A stretch of DNA of 64,000 nucleotides from the NCBI GenBank assembly GCA_036250195.1, contig JAVHZZ010000002.1, positions 66,966,205-67,030,204 on the forward strand, given 5' to 3'. The notes under the pieces were generated by a model. That model ran no database searches and had not been told where the DNA came from. It worked only from the letters and a program-made list of their open reading frames with translations. The translations under genes were made by a program, and so were the position numbers. Shown in pieces: positions 8,502-18,064 of the stretch (its first letter is position 1; the number at the start of each line of letters is the position of its first letter). This stretch comes from Mixophyes australis. Lineage: Eukaryota > Chordata > Amphibia > Anura > Limnodynastidae.

Positions 8502-11501
8502 ATGGAGACCAAAAATTTGGAGGATAAAGTAGGGAAAGATCAAGACCCACTTCCTCCTAATGCTGAAGCTGCTGCCACTAGTCATGACATAGACGATGAA
8601 ATGCCATCAACGTCGTCTTCCAAGCCCGATGCCCAATCTCGTAGTACCGGGCATGTAAAATCCAAAAAGCCCAAGTTAAGAAAAAGTAGCAAAAAGAGAA
8701 ACTTAAAATCATCTGAGGAGAAACGTAAAGTTGCCAATATGCCATTTACGACACGGAGTGGCAAGGAACGGCTTAGGCCCTGGCCCGTGTTCATGACTAG
8801 TGGTTCAGCTTCACCCACGGATCTTAGCCCTCCTCCTCCTCCCCCCCCCCCCTACAAAAAATTGAAGAGAGTTATGCTGTCAGCAACAAAACAGCAAACA
8901 ACTCTGCCTTCTAAAGAGAAATTATCACAAATCCACAAGGCGAGTCCAAGGATGTTGGTGGTTGTCAAGCCTGACCTTCCCATCACTGTACGGGAAGAGG
9001 TGGCTCGGGAGGAGGCTATTGATGATGTAGCTGGCGCTGTGGAGGAACTTGATGATGAGGATGGTGATGTGGTTATTGTAAATGAGGCACCAGGGGGGGA
9101 AACAGCTGATGTCCATGGGATGAAAAAGCCCATCGTCATGCCTGGTCAGAAGACCAAAAAATGCACCTCTTCGGTCTGGAGTTATTTTTATCCAAATCCA
9201 GACAACCAATGTATGGCCATATGTAGCTTATGTAAAGCTCAAATAAGCAGGGGTAAGGATCTTGCCCACCTAGGAACATCCTCCCTTATACGTCACCTGA
9301 ATAACCTTCATAGTTCAGTGGTTAGTTCAGGAACTGGGGCTAGGACCCTCATCGGTACAGGGACACCTAAATCCCGTGGTCCAGTTGGATACACACCAGC
9401 AACACCCTCCTCGTCAACTTCCTCCACAATCTCCATCAGATTCAGTCCTGCAGCCCAAGTCAGCAGCCAGACTGAGTCCTCCTCAATACGGGATTCATCC
9501 GAGGAATCCTGCAGCGGTACGCCTACTACTGCCACTGCTGCTGTTGCTGCTGTTAGTCGGTCATCTTCCCAGAGGGGAAGTCGTAAGACCGCTAAGTCTT
9601 TCACAAAACAATTGACCGTCCAACAGTCGTTTGCCATGACCACAAAATACGATAGTAGTCACCCTATTGCAAAGCGTATAACTGCGGCTGTAACTGCAAT
9701 GTTGGTGTTAGACGTGCGCCCTGTGTCCGCCATCAGTGGAGTGGGATTTAGAGGGTTGATGGAGGTATTGTGTCCCCGGTACCAAATCCCCTCGAGATTC
9801 CACTTCACTAGGCAGGCGATACCAAAAATGTACAGAGAAGTACGATCAAGTGTCCTCAGTGCTCTAAAAAATGCGGTTGTACCCACTATCCACTTAACCA
9901 CGGACATGTGGACAAGTGGTTCTGGGCAAACGAAGGACTATATGACTGTGACAGCCCACTGGGTAGATGCATCCCCTTCCGCAGCAACAGCAACAGCTGC
10001 ATCAGTAGCAGCAACTACAAAATGGCGGCTCGTGCAAAGGCAGGCAACATTGTGCATTACAGGCTTTAATAAGAGGCACAACGCTGACAACATATTAGAG
10101 AAAATGAGGGAAATTATCTCCCAGTGGCTTACCCCACTTAGACTCTCATGGGGATTTGTGGTGTCAGACAATGCCAGTAACATTGTGCGGGCATTAAATA
10201 TGGGCAATTTCCAGCACGTCCCATGTTTTGCCCACACCATTAATTTGGTGGTGCAGCATTACCTCAAGAGTGACAGGGGTGTGCAGGAGATGCTTGCGGT
10301 GGCGCGCAAAATTGCTGGACACTTTCGGCATTCAGCCAGTGCCTACCGCAGACTAGAGGCACATCAAAAAAGCATGAACCTGCTCTGCCATCACCTCAAA
10401 CAAGAGGTTGTGACGCGCTGGAACTCCACCCTCTATATGCTGCAGAGGATGGAGGAGCAGCAAAAGGCCATTCAGGCCTACACAGCCACCTACGACATAG
10501 GCAAAGGAGTGGGGATGCGCCTCAGTCAAGTGCAGTGGAGACTGATTTCCGTGTTGTGCAAGGTTCTGCAGCCATTTGAACTTGCCACACGAGAAGTCAG
10601 TTCCGACACTGCCAGCTTGAGTCAGGTCATTCCCCTGATCAGGCTGTTGCAGAAGCAGCTGGAGAAAGTGAGGGAGGAGCTGGTAAGCCATTGCGATTAC
10701 ACCAAGCATGTAGCTCTTGTGGATGTAGCCCTTCGTACGCTTTGCCAGGATCCGAGGGTGGTCACTCTTTTAAAGTCAGAGGAATACATTCTGGCCACCG
10801 TGCTCGATCCTCGGTTTAAAGCGTATGTTGTGTATCTGTTTCCGGCGGACACAAGTCTACAGCGGTGCAAAGACCTGCTGGTCAGGAGATTGTCCTCTGA
10901 AGAGGACCGTGACATGCCAACAGCTCCACCCTCATTTTCTTCCACATCTATGGCTGCGAGGAAAAAGCTCAGTTTTCCCAAAAGAGGCGCTGGCGGGGAT
11001 GCTGATAACATCTGGTCCGGACTGAAGGACCTGCCAACCATTGCAGACATGTCTACTGTCGCTGCATTGGATGCTGTCACAATAGAAAAAATTGTGGATG
11101 ATTACTTTGCTGACACCATCCAAGTAGACATGTCAGACAGTCCATATTGTTACTGGCAGGAAAAAAAGGCAGTTTGGAAGCCCCTGTACAAACTGGCTCT
11201 ATTTTACCTGAGTTGTCCCCCCTCCAGTGTGTACTCGGAAAGAGTTTTTAGTGCAGCGGGGAACCTGGTCAGTGAGCGGCGAAGGAGGTTGCTTCCTCAT
11301 AACGTTGAAAAAATGATGTTTATAAAAATGAATAATCAATTCCTCAATGAAGTACAGCACTGCCCTCCAGATAGTACAGAGGGACCTGTGGTTGTGGAGT
11401 CCAGCGGGGACGAATTGATAATGTGTGATGAGGAGGAAGTACACACTGTAGGGGGAGAGGAATCAGAGGTTGAGGATGAGGACGACATCTTGCCTCAGTA
11501 G
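8502..11501 (+). CDS. hAT transposase with BED zinc finger, intact
   Basis: A 999-residue DDE-type transposase that would cut and paste this element in the nucleus. The start at 8502 (METKNLEDK) is preferred to the in-frame ATG at 8418, which lies inside the leader repeats. Order of parts: low-complexity acidic/lysine-rich N-terminus with a proline run near residue 113; BED finger about 213-270 (W226, C241, C244, H265, H270); RNase-H-like core with the first aspartate in LTTDMWTSG (D468) and the second in VSDNASN (D556); the CFAHTINLVV motif just after; LDPRFKAYV; and the C-terminal hAT dimerisation block with the catalytic glutamate in SVYSERVFS (E913). An acidic tail ends the protein. All three catalytic residues are present and there is no stop or frameshift. 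By gene structure it belongs with ZBED-type hAT transposases. A host-domesticated role is unlikely because termini and TSDs are intact. Confidence 0.93.
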   Translation: METKNLEDKVGKDQDPLPPNAEAAATSHDIDDEMPSTSSSKPDAQSRSTGHVKSKKPKLRKSSKKRNLKSSEEKRKVANMPFTTRSGKERLRPWPVFMTSGSASPTDLSPPPPPPPPYKKLKRVMLSATKQQTTLPSKEKLSQIHKASPRMLVVVKPDLPITVREEVAREEAIDDVAGAVEELDDEDGDVVIVNEAPGGETADVHGMKKPIVMPGQKTKKCTSSVWSYFYPNPDNQCMAICSLCKAQISRGKDLAHLGTSSLIRHLNNLHSSVVSSGTGARTLIGTGTPKSRGPVGYTPATPSSSTSSTISIRFSPAAQVSSQTESSSIRDSSEESCSGTPTTATAAVAAVSRSSSQRGSRKTAKSFTKQLTVQQSFAMTTKYDSSHPIAKRITAAVTAMLVLDVRPVSAISGVGFRGLMEVLCPRYQIPSRFHFTRQAIPKMYREVRSSVLSALKNAVVPTIHLTTDMWTSGSGQTKDYMTVTAHWVDASPSAATATAASVAATTKWRLVQRQATLCITGFNKRHNADNILEKMREIISQWLTPLRLSWGFVVSDNASNIVRALNMGNFQHVPCFAHTINLVVQHYLKSDRGVQEMLAVARKIAGHFRHSASAYRRLEAHQKSMNLLCHHLKQEVVTRWNSTLYMLQRMEEQQKAIQAYTATYDIGKGVGMRLSQVQWRLISVLCKVLQPFELATREVSSDTASLSQVIPLIRLLQKQLEKVREELVSHCDYTKHVALVDVALRTLCQDPRVVTLLKSEEYILATVLDPRFKAYVVYLFPADTSLQRCKDLLVRRLSSEEDRDMPTAPPSFSSTSMAARKKLSFPKRGAGGDADNIWSGLKDLPTIADMSTVAALDAVTIEKIVDDYFADTIQVDMSDSPYCYWQEKKAVWKPLYKLALFYLSCPPSSVYSERVFSAAGNLVSERRRRLLPHNVEKMMFIKMNNQFLNEVQHCPPDSTEGPVVVESSGDELIMCDEEEVHTVGGEESEVEDEDDILPQ

Positions 11502-11556
11502 AGCCTGTTTAGTCTGTACAGGGAGAGATGAATAGCTTTTTTGGTGTGGGGGCCCA

Positions 11557-11620
11557 AACAAACCAATCATTTCAGCCAAAGTTGTTTGGTAGGCCCTGTC
11601 GCTGAAATGATTGGTTTGTT
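11557..11620 (+). other. perfect 20-bp hairpin 3' of the transposase gene
   Basis: Arms 11557-11576 and 11601-11620 are perfectly complementary around a 24-nt loop. The equivalent structure in the diverged copy is at 2129-2190. It could act as an RNA 3' structure or as a DNA cruciform. The sequence shows only that the pairing is conserved. Confidence 0.75.
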
Positions 11621-11689
11621 AAAGTGTGCATGTCCTATTTCAACAACATAAGGGTGGGTGTGAGGGCCCAAGGACAATTCCATCTTGGA

Positions 11690-12800
11690 CCTTTTTTTTT
11701 TGCATTATATGACCAATCAACAGTCGTTTGCCATGTTCAAAAAGTAAAACCAAATTTAAAAAAATACAAGAAATTAAACCAAAAGTAAAATGCTGTGTCA
11801 TAATTTAAAACAAGAGGTATTGACGTGCTCTAAAACTACTGTATTGTTGTTTATATTTTATAAACACTACACTTGAAAGCTTGAGTCTTTCAATAAAAAA
11901 GTAACTGTCCATTGCACGACTATGTGCAACAGGGACATTTTTTTGGGTTTACAAAGTCAAACAATAACACTTCGACCCTGTCTGTCTGGGATCTCAATGA
12001 CGAATTGTCTGTACCATGTTTGGAGGAGGTATTGTGGCCCCGGTATCAAATTGGGTACCGGGGCCACCCCACTATGCAGTCCAGATACTTGTTTGGTGGA
12101 ATTCTGACCAGTTGAGGGTTTTATTATTATTATATTGTGTGGACCACTCTATCTATACCACACTACAACTCTACATACCACTCTATTTCATACTTTAATT
12201 CTATTTCATACTTTAATTCTATTTCATACTTTAATTCTATTACTAATTACCATAAAGAGGAACAAAATAAACCAATTTTACCAAAAGTATAATATGACTT
12301 AGACTTACAAACACTACACTTGAAAGATCGTGCCTTTAAATGAAAAAGTCAGTCTTCATTGCACGACTATGTGCAACAGGGACATTTTTTGGGGTTTACA
12401 AAGTCAAACAATAACACTTCGACCCTGTCTGTCTGGGATCTCAATGACGAATTGTCTGTACCATGTTTGGAGGAGGTATTGTGGCCCCGGTATCAAATTG
12501 GGTACCGGGGCCACCCCACTATGCAGTCCAGATACTTGTTTGGTGGAATTCTGACACGTGGAGGGTTTTTTAATTATATTGTGGCCTCGGTACAAAATTG
12601 TGTACCGGGGCCACCACACTACGCAGTCAAGATAGATAGATGCGTATCATAGATAAAGTACATTCAGTGGTGTGGGGCAAATTGAAAAATATTCAAAATG
12701 CACTGACATTATCAAAAACAAGAGGTTGTCACACGCTAAAACTCCAACATGTATATGATGGAGAGGATGGAGGAGCAGCCGTATGTGTAGTGTAATGCAG
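11690..12800 (+). repeat. decayed fragments of the element's own transposase gene
   Basis: Several pieces of the 3' region match the upstream gene in the same orientation. The CAACAGTCGTTTGCCATG near 11716 matches 9620. The AAAACAAGAGGTATTGACG near 11806 matches 10398. GAGTCTTTCAATAAAAAAGT near 11884 matches 9595. The AGGTATTGTGGCCCCGGTA segments ending at 12045 and 12492 match 9765. The run at 12710-12780 (ACAAGAGGTTGTCACACGC then GAGAGGATGGAGGAGCAGCC) matches 10390-10460. A segment of about 210 bp at 11910-12115 is duplicated at 12357-12560. Confidence 0.7.
12034..12614 (+). repeat. three copies of a GC-rich 12-bp hairpin
   Basis: GTGGCCCCGGTA and TACCGGGGCCAC pair at 12034-12067 and 12481-12514, each with a 10-nt loop. 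A third copy at 12581-12614 has one changed base in its first arm. They stand out in AT-rich surroundings. Confidence 0.65.
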
Positions 12801-12837
12801 ACCTGTTGAAGGTTTTTTATATATTTTATTGTGGTGC

Positions 12838-13255
12838 CCAGTGCCCACTCCTCTACGCAGTCCAGGTACATTTATTGGTGCGAATCATAAAAGTTCAGGG
12901 TTTTTAATATATATTGTGGTGACCCACTCCTCTACGCAGTCCAGGTACATTTATTGGTGCGATTCATAAAAGTTCAGGGTTTTTAATATATTGTGGTGAC
13001 CCACTCCTCTACGCAGTCCAGGTACATTTATTGGTGCGATTCATAAAAGTTCAGGGTTTTTAATATATATTGTGGTGACCCACTCCTCTACGCAGTCCAG
13101 GTACATTTATTGGTGCGATTCATAAAAGTTCAGGGTTTTTAATATATTGTGGTGACCAACTCCTCTACGCAGTCCAGGTACATTTATTGGTGCGATTCAT
13201 AAAAGTTCAGGGTTTTTAATATATATTGTGGTGACCCACTCCTCTACGCAGTCCA
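12838..13255 (+). repeat. 77/79-bp tandem array
   Basis: About 5.5 units containing CTCTACGCAGTCCAGGTAC and TGCGATTCATAAAAGTTCAG. GACCCACTCC-type starts fall at 12921, 12998, 13077, 13154 and 13233, so unit length alternates 77 and 79 bp. The first copies at 12060 and 12516 are diverged relatives (CACTATGCAGTCCAGATAC). Confidence 0.85.
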
Positions 13256-13571
13256 GAAAGATACCTTGTTGCAACGTTTTGGACTAATAACTATATTGTG
13301 AGGTGTTCAGAATACACTGTAAATTAGTGGAAATGCTTGTTATTGAATGTTATTGAGGTTAATAATAGCCTAGGAGTGAAAATAAGCCCAAAAACTTGAT
13401 TTTTAAACTTTTTATGTTTTTTTGCAAAAAAATCCGAATCCAAAACCTTAAATCCGAACCGAGACCTTTCGTCAAGTGTTTTGCGAGACAAATCCGAACC
13501 CCAAAAATAACGAAAATCCGGATCCAAAACACAAAACACGAGACCTCAAAAGTCGCCGGTGCACATCCCTA

Positions 13572-13579
13572 TACAAAAT
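13572..13579. repeat. right TSD of intact hAT (TACAAAAT)
   Basis: Perfect 8-bp match to 7231-7238. Confidence 0.9.
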
Positions 13580-13602
13580 ATACTTACAGTTAGAGATGTT
13601 GT

Positions 13603-13910
13603 AGCTGCTGCTCCTTCTTCAGCGGCGGCGGGAACAGTGGTGTGACGTCAGGTCACACCACACCATCAGGGAGAAGGGAGGATGAGAATCACATGATCGC
13701 AGGGGAATGATTGCTCCGCCCCTACGATCGCATTCAGCTGCCTGGCTGTCAGGGTGACAGCCAGGCTGAAGACATCGGTGGACAGCAGCGGAGACACAGT
13801 GGACGGAAAGACAGCGGTCCCCCTGGTAAGTGTGTGTTGCGCCGGGCCCCCTAGTAGTGAGCCCGGGCCCGGTACAACAGTACCCCCTGTACCCCCCTGA
13901 TGACAGCCCT
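13603..13910. repeat. GC-rich interspersed repeat, copy 2
   Basis: Same family and orientation as 6303-6650, including GGTGTGACGTCAGGTCACAC, the GCCTGGCTGTCA palindrome and CCCCCTGGTAAGTGTGTG. It ends in GATGACAGCCCTG, which looks like a hAT-type CAGGGC terminus, but no matching left end or TSD was found. Confidence 0.6.
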
Positions 13911-14170
13911 GTCTGGAAGTAAGGCATGCTGCAAGGTTTGAGAGTTACAGTATACAGTATATGGTACACAGTATACAATCCCGATATGAGGGGTCTGTCC
14001 CACTATCCTGTTGCACTTTTGTTCCAACTATTAGAATATTGTAAGATATGACATTTTCATAGCAGTGGTGTATGTGTGCTTGTGCACCTGTCACTACATG
14101 TGAGTTTTAGGGAAGGAGGAGTAGGGACAGACTAACCCTTCAGAACGGTGGTATTCATCAGCATGACGCT

Positions 14171-14620
14171 GATGCCACCGACGACGAGAACACCGACAAA
14201 AAAAATCTGATTTCCACAATGACTATAAAAACCAAATGCAGACTTAAAACTGACAATGTAGATCACCGACCTGCTTCTGTTACATTCCAAACCCTGCCAA
14301 AGATGGCACTTTCTATGCACGTCAGTTTGCATAGTGACTTCAACTTTTCTCTATTTAAAGCGGCAATGCCAACAGCCAAACACTTTACTAGGTCATTTAA
14401 CAGCCTATACCGTTTTACATTACACACGGCTGTTGGCATTGCCACTTTAAATAGAGAAATGTTGAAGTTGCTATGCAAACTAACGTGCATAGAAAGTGCC
14501 GTCTTTGGCAGGGTTCGTACTGTAACAAAAGCAGGTCGGTGATCTAAATTGTCAGTTTTATGCTAAGTCTGCATTTTGTTTTGTTAGTCATTGTCGCGCT
14601 TGTCGTCGTCGGTGCCATCA
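14171..14620. mobile_element. foldback (hairpin) element
   Basis: Two arms of roughly 200 bp, 14171-14377 and 14428-14620, are inverted copies. GATGCCACCGACGACGAGAA on the left answers the right end CGTCGTCGGTGCCATCA, and GCAATGCCAACAGCC answers GGCTGTTGGCATTGC. A spacer of about 50 bp separates them. Matching open frames on the two strands are a consequence of the inverted repeat. TSD not resolved. Confidence 0.75.
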
Positions 14621-14865
14621 CAATCATCATTTCGTACCCAACCCCTTCAGAAATGTTTTGTGTGGCTATGCCCACATTGTGATGTGACCATGCCCCCCTT
14701 TCGTGCTTGTGTAATCTATGTTCCGCTTTCATGGATTCAAAAGTTTTTAGGTATGGAACGGAATCTTAGAAAATATTTAATATTGATTTGTTTTTTATTA
14801 TCTTTATATTATTATTATTATTGTTGTATATATGTATGTATATATATTTTTTTATTTAAACAAAC

Positions 14866-14998
14866 TATAACAACCAATCAGATTCTAGTTTATCATTAAT
14901 TTAGCACATTCTCCAAAATTACGGCTAGAATCTGATTGGTTGCTATAGGCAACACCTCCACTTTTTCAAACCCGCAGTTTAGTAAATCTAGCCCCAAG
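14866..14998. mobile_element. short palindromic MITE (CAATCAGATTCTAG family)
   Basis: Inverted phrases AACCAATCAGATTCTAG and CTAGAATCTGATTGGTT are followed by TTTAGTAAATCTAGCCCC. A fuller copy of the same family is at 45426-45600. Confidence 0.6.
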
Positions 14999-15768
14999 TC
15001 TTTTGAGAAATCATCAACTTCCTGAGTTATTCCATTAAAAAAACAGATAAAATACAACTTGTTACCTGAAATAATTGGATAGGATTCCTGTGCAGCATTC
15101 TGGGGACGGAGCTAACAAAGTCCACTTTGTTTGTGAGTTAGGTGATATGCTGTAATATTTTCTACTGATTGACCAATATTTCATCATTTAATGAGAGTGA
15201 GAAGACGGAACTGCTGGCACAATGGCTTGTTAAACAAACCCAAGGGCTCATTTCTGCGACAGGCAACTTTTCTGCTATCTTAATGGTGCTGTTTACATGA
15301 TTCAAGCAGACAGTAGATTTATATGGAAATTTAACAGCATGGGATGGCATCAGTAGACAGTTATAATATGTCTCTCTGTCTACTGTTCAGCAATTTACTA
15401 AAAAGGTTGTCCTGAGATTTTCTTTATCCAACATAAAGGGACATTATACTGAAGCTACTTATTACACGAACAATTGACATATTTAAAAACTTGATGTGTC
15501 AGTTAAAGCTGTGTCCTGTGCTGCATCTGCCTCTGTAGTATGGTCGTGGTATGGTCGGCCTCAAGCCGCAAGCTGAAAGCAGCTTACACTACATCTGAGA
15601 TAGGGATTATTGATCGCTGTGGAGTAATCTACAAAGCTTTAATTTTGAACACATAACTTAATATATATAGATAGCAGTTATGGTTAATTCCGGTAGTCAG
15701 AAATTCAAAAACACAATTTGCATGTATGCGCAAGGTTGATCAGTCTTCCCGGTTTCAGATGTAGTGTA
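14999..15768. other. gene-free stretch
   Basis: No gene or confident element. An inverted pair near 15584 (TTACACTACATCTGA) and 15755 (TCAGATGTAGTGTAA) shows that part of it is probably a decayed hairpin repeat. Confidence 0.4.
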
Positions 15769-16180
15769 AAGCTGGGTACACACTACACAGTTTTCATCCA
15801 ATCAGCAGACATACGACCGCTCGCTCAAAAGTCGGGTCAGTGTGTGCAGTGACACAATGGTCGATAGTCTGCCCAAATGGACGATTGTCACCTCATTTGG
15901 TTGGTCGTACCGTTTAATATTTTCGTTCCAATCTCGTTTCCGTTGTGTAGTGTGTATAAACTTCCGACCAATCCACAACAGTGAGTACGAAATTACAGTC
16001 ATTGCTCACGACAACATGGCTGTAAAAAGTCGCTAAAGGGACGTCCGCTCTTCCCTTTATCGTCCTAAACAAGGCTAGTGTGTATGCAGTCCATGGACCG
16101 AGCGATCGGAACATCGATCGCATGTAAAATCGCTTGGCATAAAAAGTTGGTTGAAATTTCTGTAGTTTGTACCCAGCTTA
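15769..16180. mobile_element. MITE with AAGCTGGGTACA termini
   Basis: The left end AAGCTGGGTACACAC and right end TGTACCCAGCTT are inverted 12-bp copies. The interior is non-coding. Superfamily and TSD are not certain. Confidence 0.55.
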
Positions 16181-16227
16181 AGTAGTATTCAGTGAGCAGA
16201 TGAATGCAACTCAGGCAGAACACACCG

Positions 16228-16470
16228 GGCCTGATTCATTACGGCACAAAAAAATTACATATTGTGTGTTTTCTTTAAAACACACATAAATTGGGCATAC
16301 GCACGTCCCTATTCAATAAGGAGGGAATCTGAAGAAACTAATATGGATCTAGGTCCGCTCTGCTCTAACAGACAAGACACTACAGGATATATGTCCAATA
16401 CATATGTGGAATATAAAGTCCCAGCAGAACTCACAGGAAAAAAAAAATTATGTCACCTGTTAATAATGTA
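16228..16470. other. possible edge of a GGGCCTGATTCATTA repeat
   Basis: Starts with the same terminal word (GGGCCTGATTCATTACGG) as the MITE at 16471 but has no matching right end. It may be a truncated relative. Confidence 0.35.
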
Positions 16471-16804
16471 GGGCCTGATTCATTAAGGATCTTAACTTGA
16501 GAAAGTTCTTATTTTCAGTCTCCTGGACAAAACCATGTTACAATGCAAGGGGTGCAAATTAGTATTCTGTTTTGCACATAAGTTAAATACTGACTGTTTT
16601 TTCATGTAGCACACAAATACTTGATAGCTTATTAGTACACTGAAATTTAAAGTTGATATTTGTGTACTACATGAAAAAACAGTCAGTATTTAACTTATGT
16701 GCAAAACAGAATACTAATTTGCACCCCTTGCATTGTAACATGGTTTTGTCCAGGAGACTGAAATAAGAAGTTTCTCAAGTTAAGATCCTTAATGAATCAG
16801 GCCC
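16471..16804. mobile_element. near-perfect foldback MITE, 3-bp TSD
   Basis: A 334-bp element starting GGGCCTGATTCATTAAGGAT and ending with its inverse. Both arms, about 155 bp each, are nearly identical inverted copies around a short centre near 16635. Flanking GTA at 16468-16470 and 16805-16807 is a likely 3-bp TSD. Three-base duplications are typical of PIF/Harbinger elements, though their usual target is TWA, so the superfamily is left open. Confidence 0.75.
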
Positions 16805-16807
16805 GTA

Positions 16808-18059
16808 GTCATTAATGACAAAACATTTTAATTTTTTTTTTTTTTTTTAAGTAAAATACAAATGTCTACTGTACATAAAATGTATTTCTACAGTGGCTCA
16901 TGATTGCAAACACTTGTTCTAGCTTCTGGCATAGGTGCCAGTCATCACTAGTAATTGGTATTTACTCCTGACCTGTAGCTGGTGCAAGTGATACGACAAA
17001 AAAAAACACACCTTTGAGATGCCCAAAGCTTGATTTGGACCTTGCTGCATGCGCTCAAGCTTGGCGTGGGCTTAGTGTACATTGACTACGTGCACACGGC
17101 CAGTCCTCTCACCATTCCAAAATTATCACACAAATTAATAGCAGGAACTCACCCTAAAAATAATACCTGTACCAAGATGTCCGAAATACGGGAATTGGCT
17201 GTAGTGACGATTGATTTTTGTTGCCTTTTTATTTGACAAACTCAGAGAAATTATGTTCATTGGGTAACATTTTATAAATACTGCAGATTTGATGTGAAAT
17301 CTACAGCTGATCACACACAGCCACTTGTTTTTGTCCACTGTGGCCACACATATAGTTGAGTGACCATAAAACATGTACACACTGGAGCATATGCTATCAG
17401 TAGTTCTTGGGCAGTCATTTGGCAATTGGCTAAATTCTCCATGAGTCACCAGCTTTACAAATTCACACAGTTTAGTTTATGTGTTCCAACAAGCTTACAA
17501 TCTAATTTTGGCACCTGGAACAAAAAGGCACAAAACAACTTGACCAATGCCACAAGTAGCTGACACTGCATATATATAGAGTTGGCCCCTTTTGCCAAAA
17601 CAGGATAGGTACAATAACAGTGCAGTGGAATACAAGGTTTAAATTAACTTGTTGTGCTAAGGGAAATAGGATATATTTAGTGCAACATACAGTATGCCAA
17701 CAACAAGGTAAATATTATGATGACTAATGCAGACCCAAACCTGGTGAACCCAATGCAATGCAGAACTTATTCTAGTGACACCAATACACCAGAGCCTATT
17801 GTGGTGACATCAATCCTCCCACAAATCCTATGCACTCTGTACTCTAGTGACAACCACCCCACCCACATATAATGGAGAGGGTACTCTGATAACCAACACA
17901 CCCCAATAAGCAAGAGAGATTTTTCTGATAACTACGCCCTCACTACATTGCAGAGCTTACTCCTTCCAGCCCACCATTACAATTCAAACATTTTTTGGTG
18001 TCCCATGTTATCCCAATACAATACAGAGCTTATTCTGACTACCTAAGTACAATGAAGAT
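16808..18059. other. gene-free stretch, decayed minisatellite at its right end
   Basis: 16808-17700 holds nothing recognisable. From about 17720 phrases such as CAATACAATACAGAGCTTATTCTG recur in diverged form at intervals of several tens of bases and continue after the solo LTR, near 18870-19020. This suggests an old tandem repeat into which the LTR element inserted. Confidence 0.4.
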
Positions 18060-18064
18060 CTTAC

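Larger units (their letters stand above)
7239..13571 (+). mobile_element. complete autonomous hAT transposon
   Basis: A 6333-bp element beginning TAGAGATGAGCGGGCTC and ending GTGCACATCCCTA. The outer 11 bases of the two ends are inverted copies with two mismatches. It is bounded by the perfect TSD TACAAAAT. From left to right it carries: a GC-rich terminal region with repeated GGATCCGAG-like words; a TATA box; a leader of three imperfect tandem blocks (about 7560-8500, 280-340 bp apart); an uninterrupted transposase gene (8502-11501); a perfect hairpin; decayed copies of its own coding sequence; a 77/79-bp tandem array; and an AT-rich end with repeated AAATCCGAACC words. An intact gene and undamaged TSD suggest a fairly recent insertion. 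Whether it can still move is not known. Confidence 0.9.

Noticed and set aside
14219..14542. Paired open frames on opposite strands with similar peptides
   Set aside because: Consequence of the foldback element's inverted arms.
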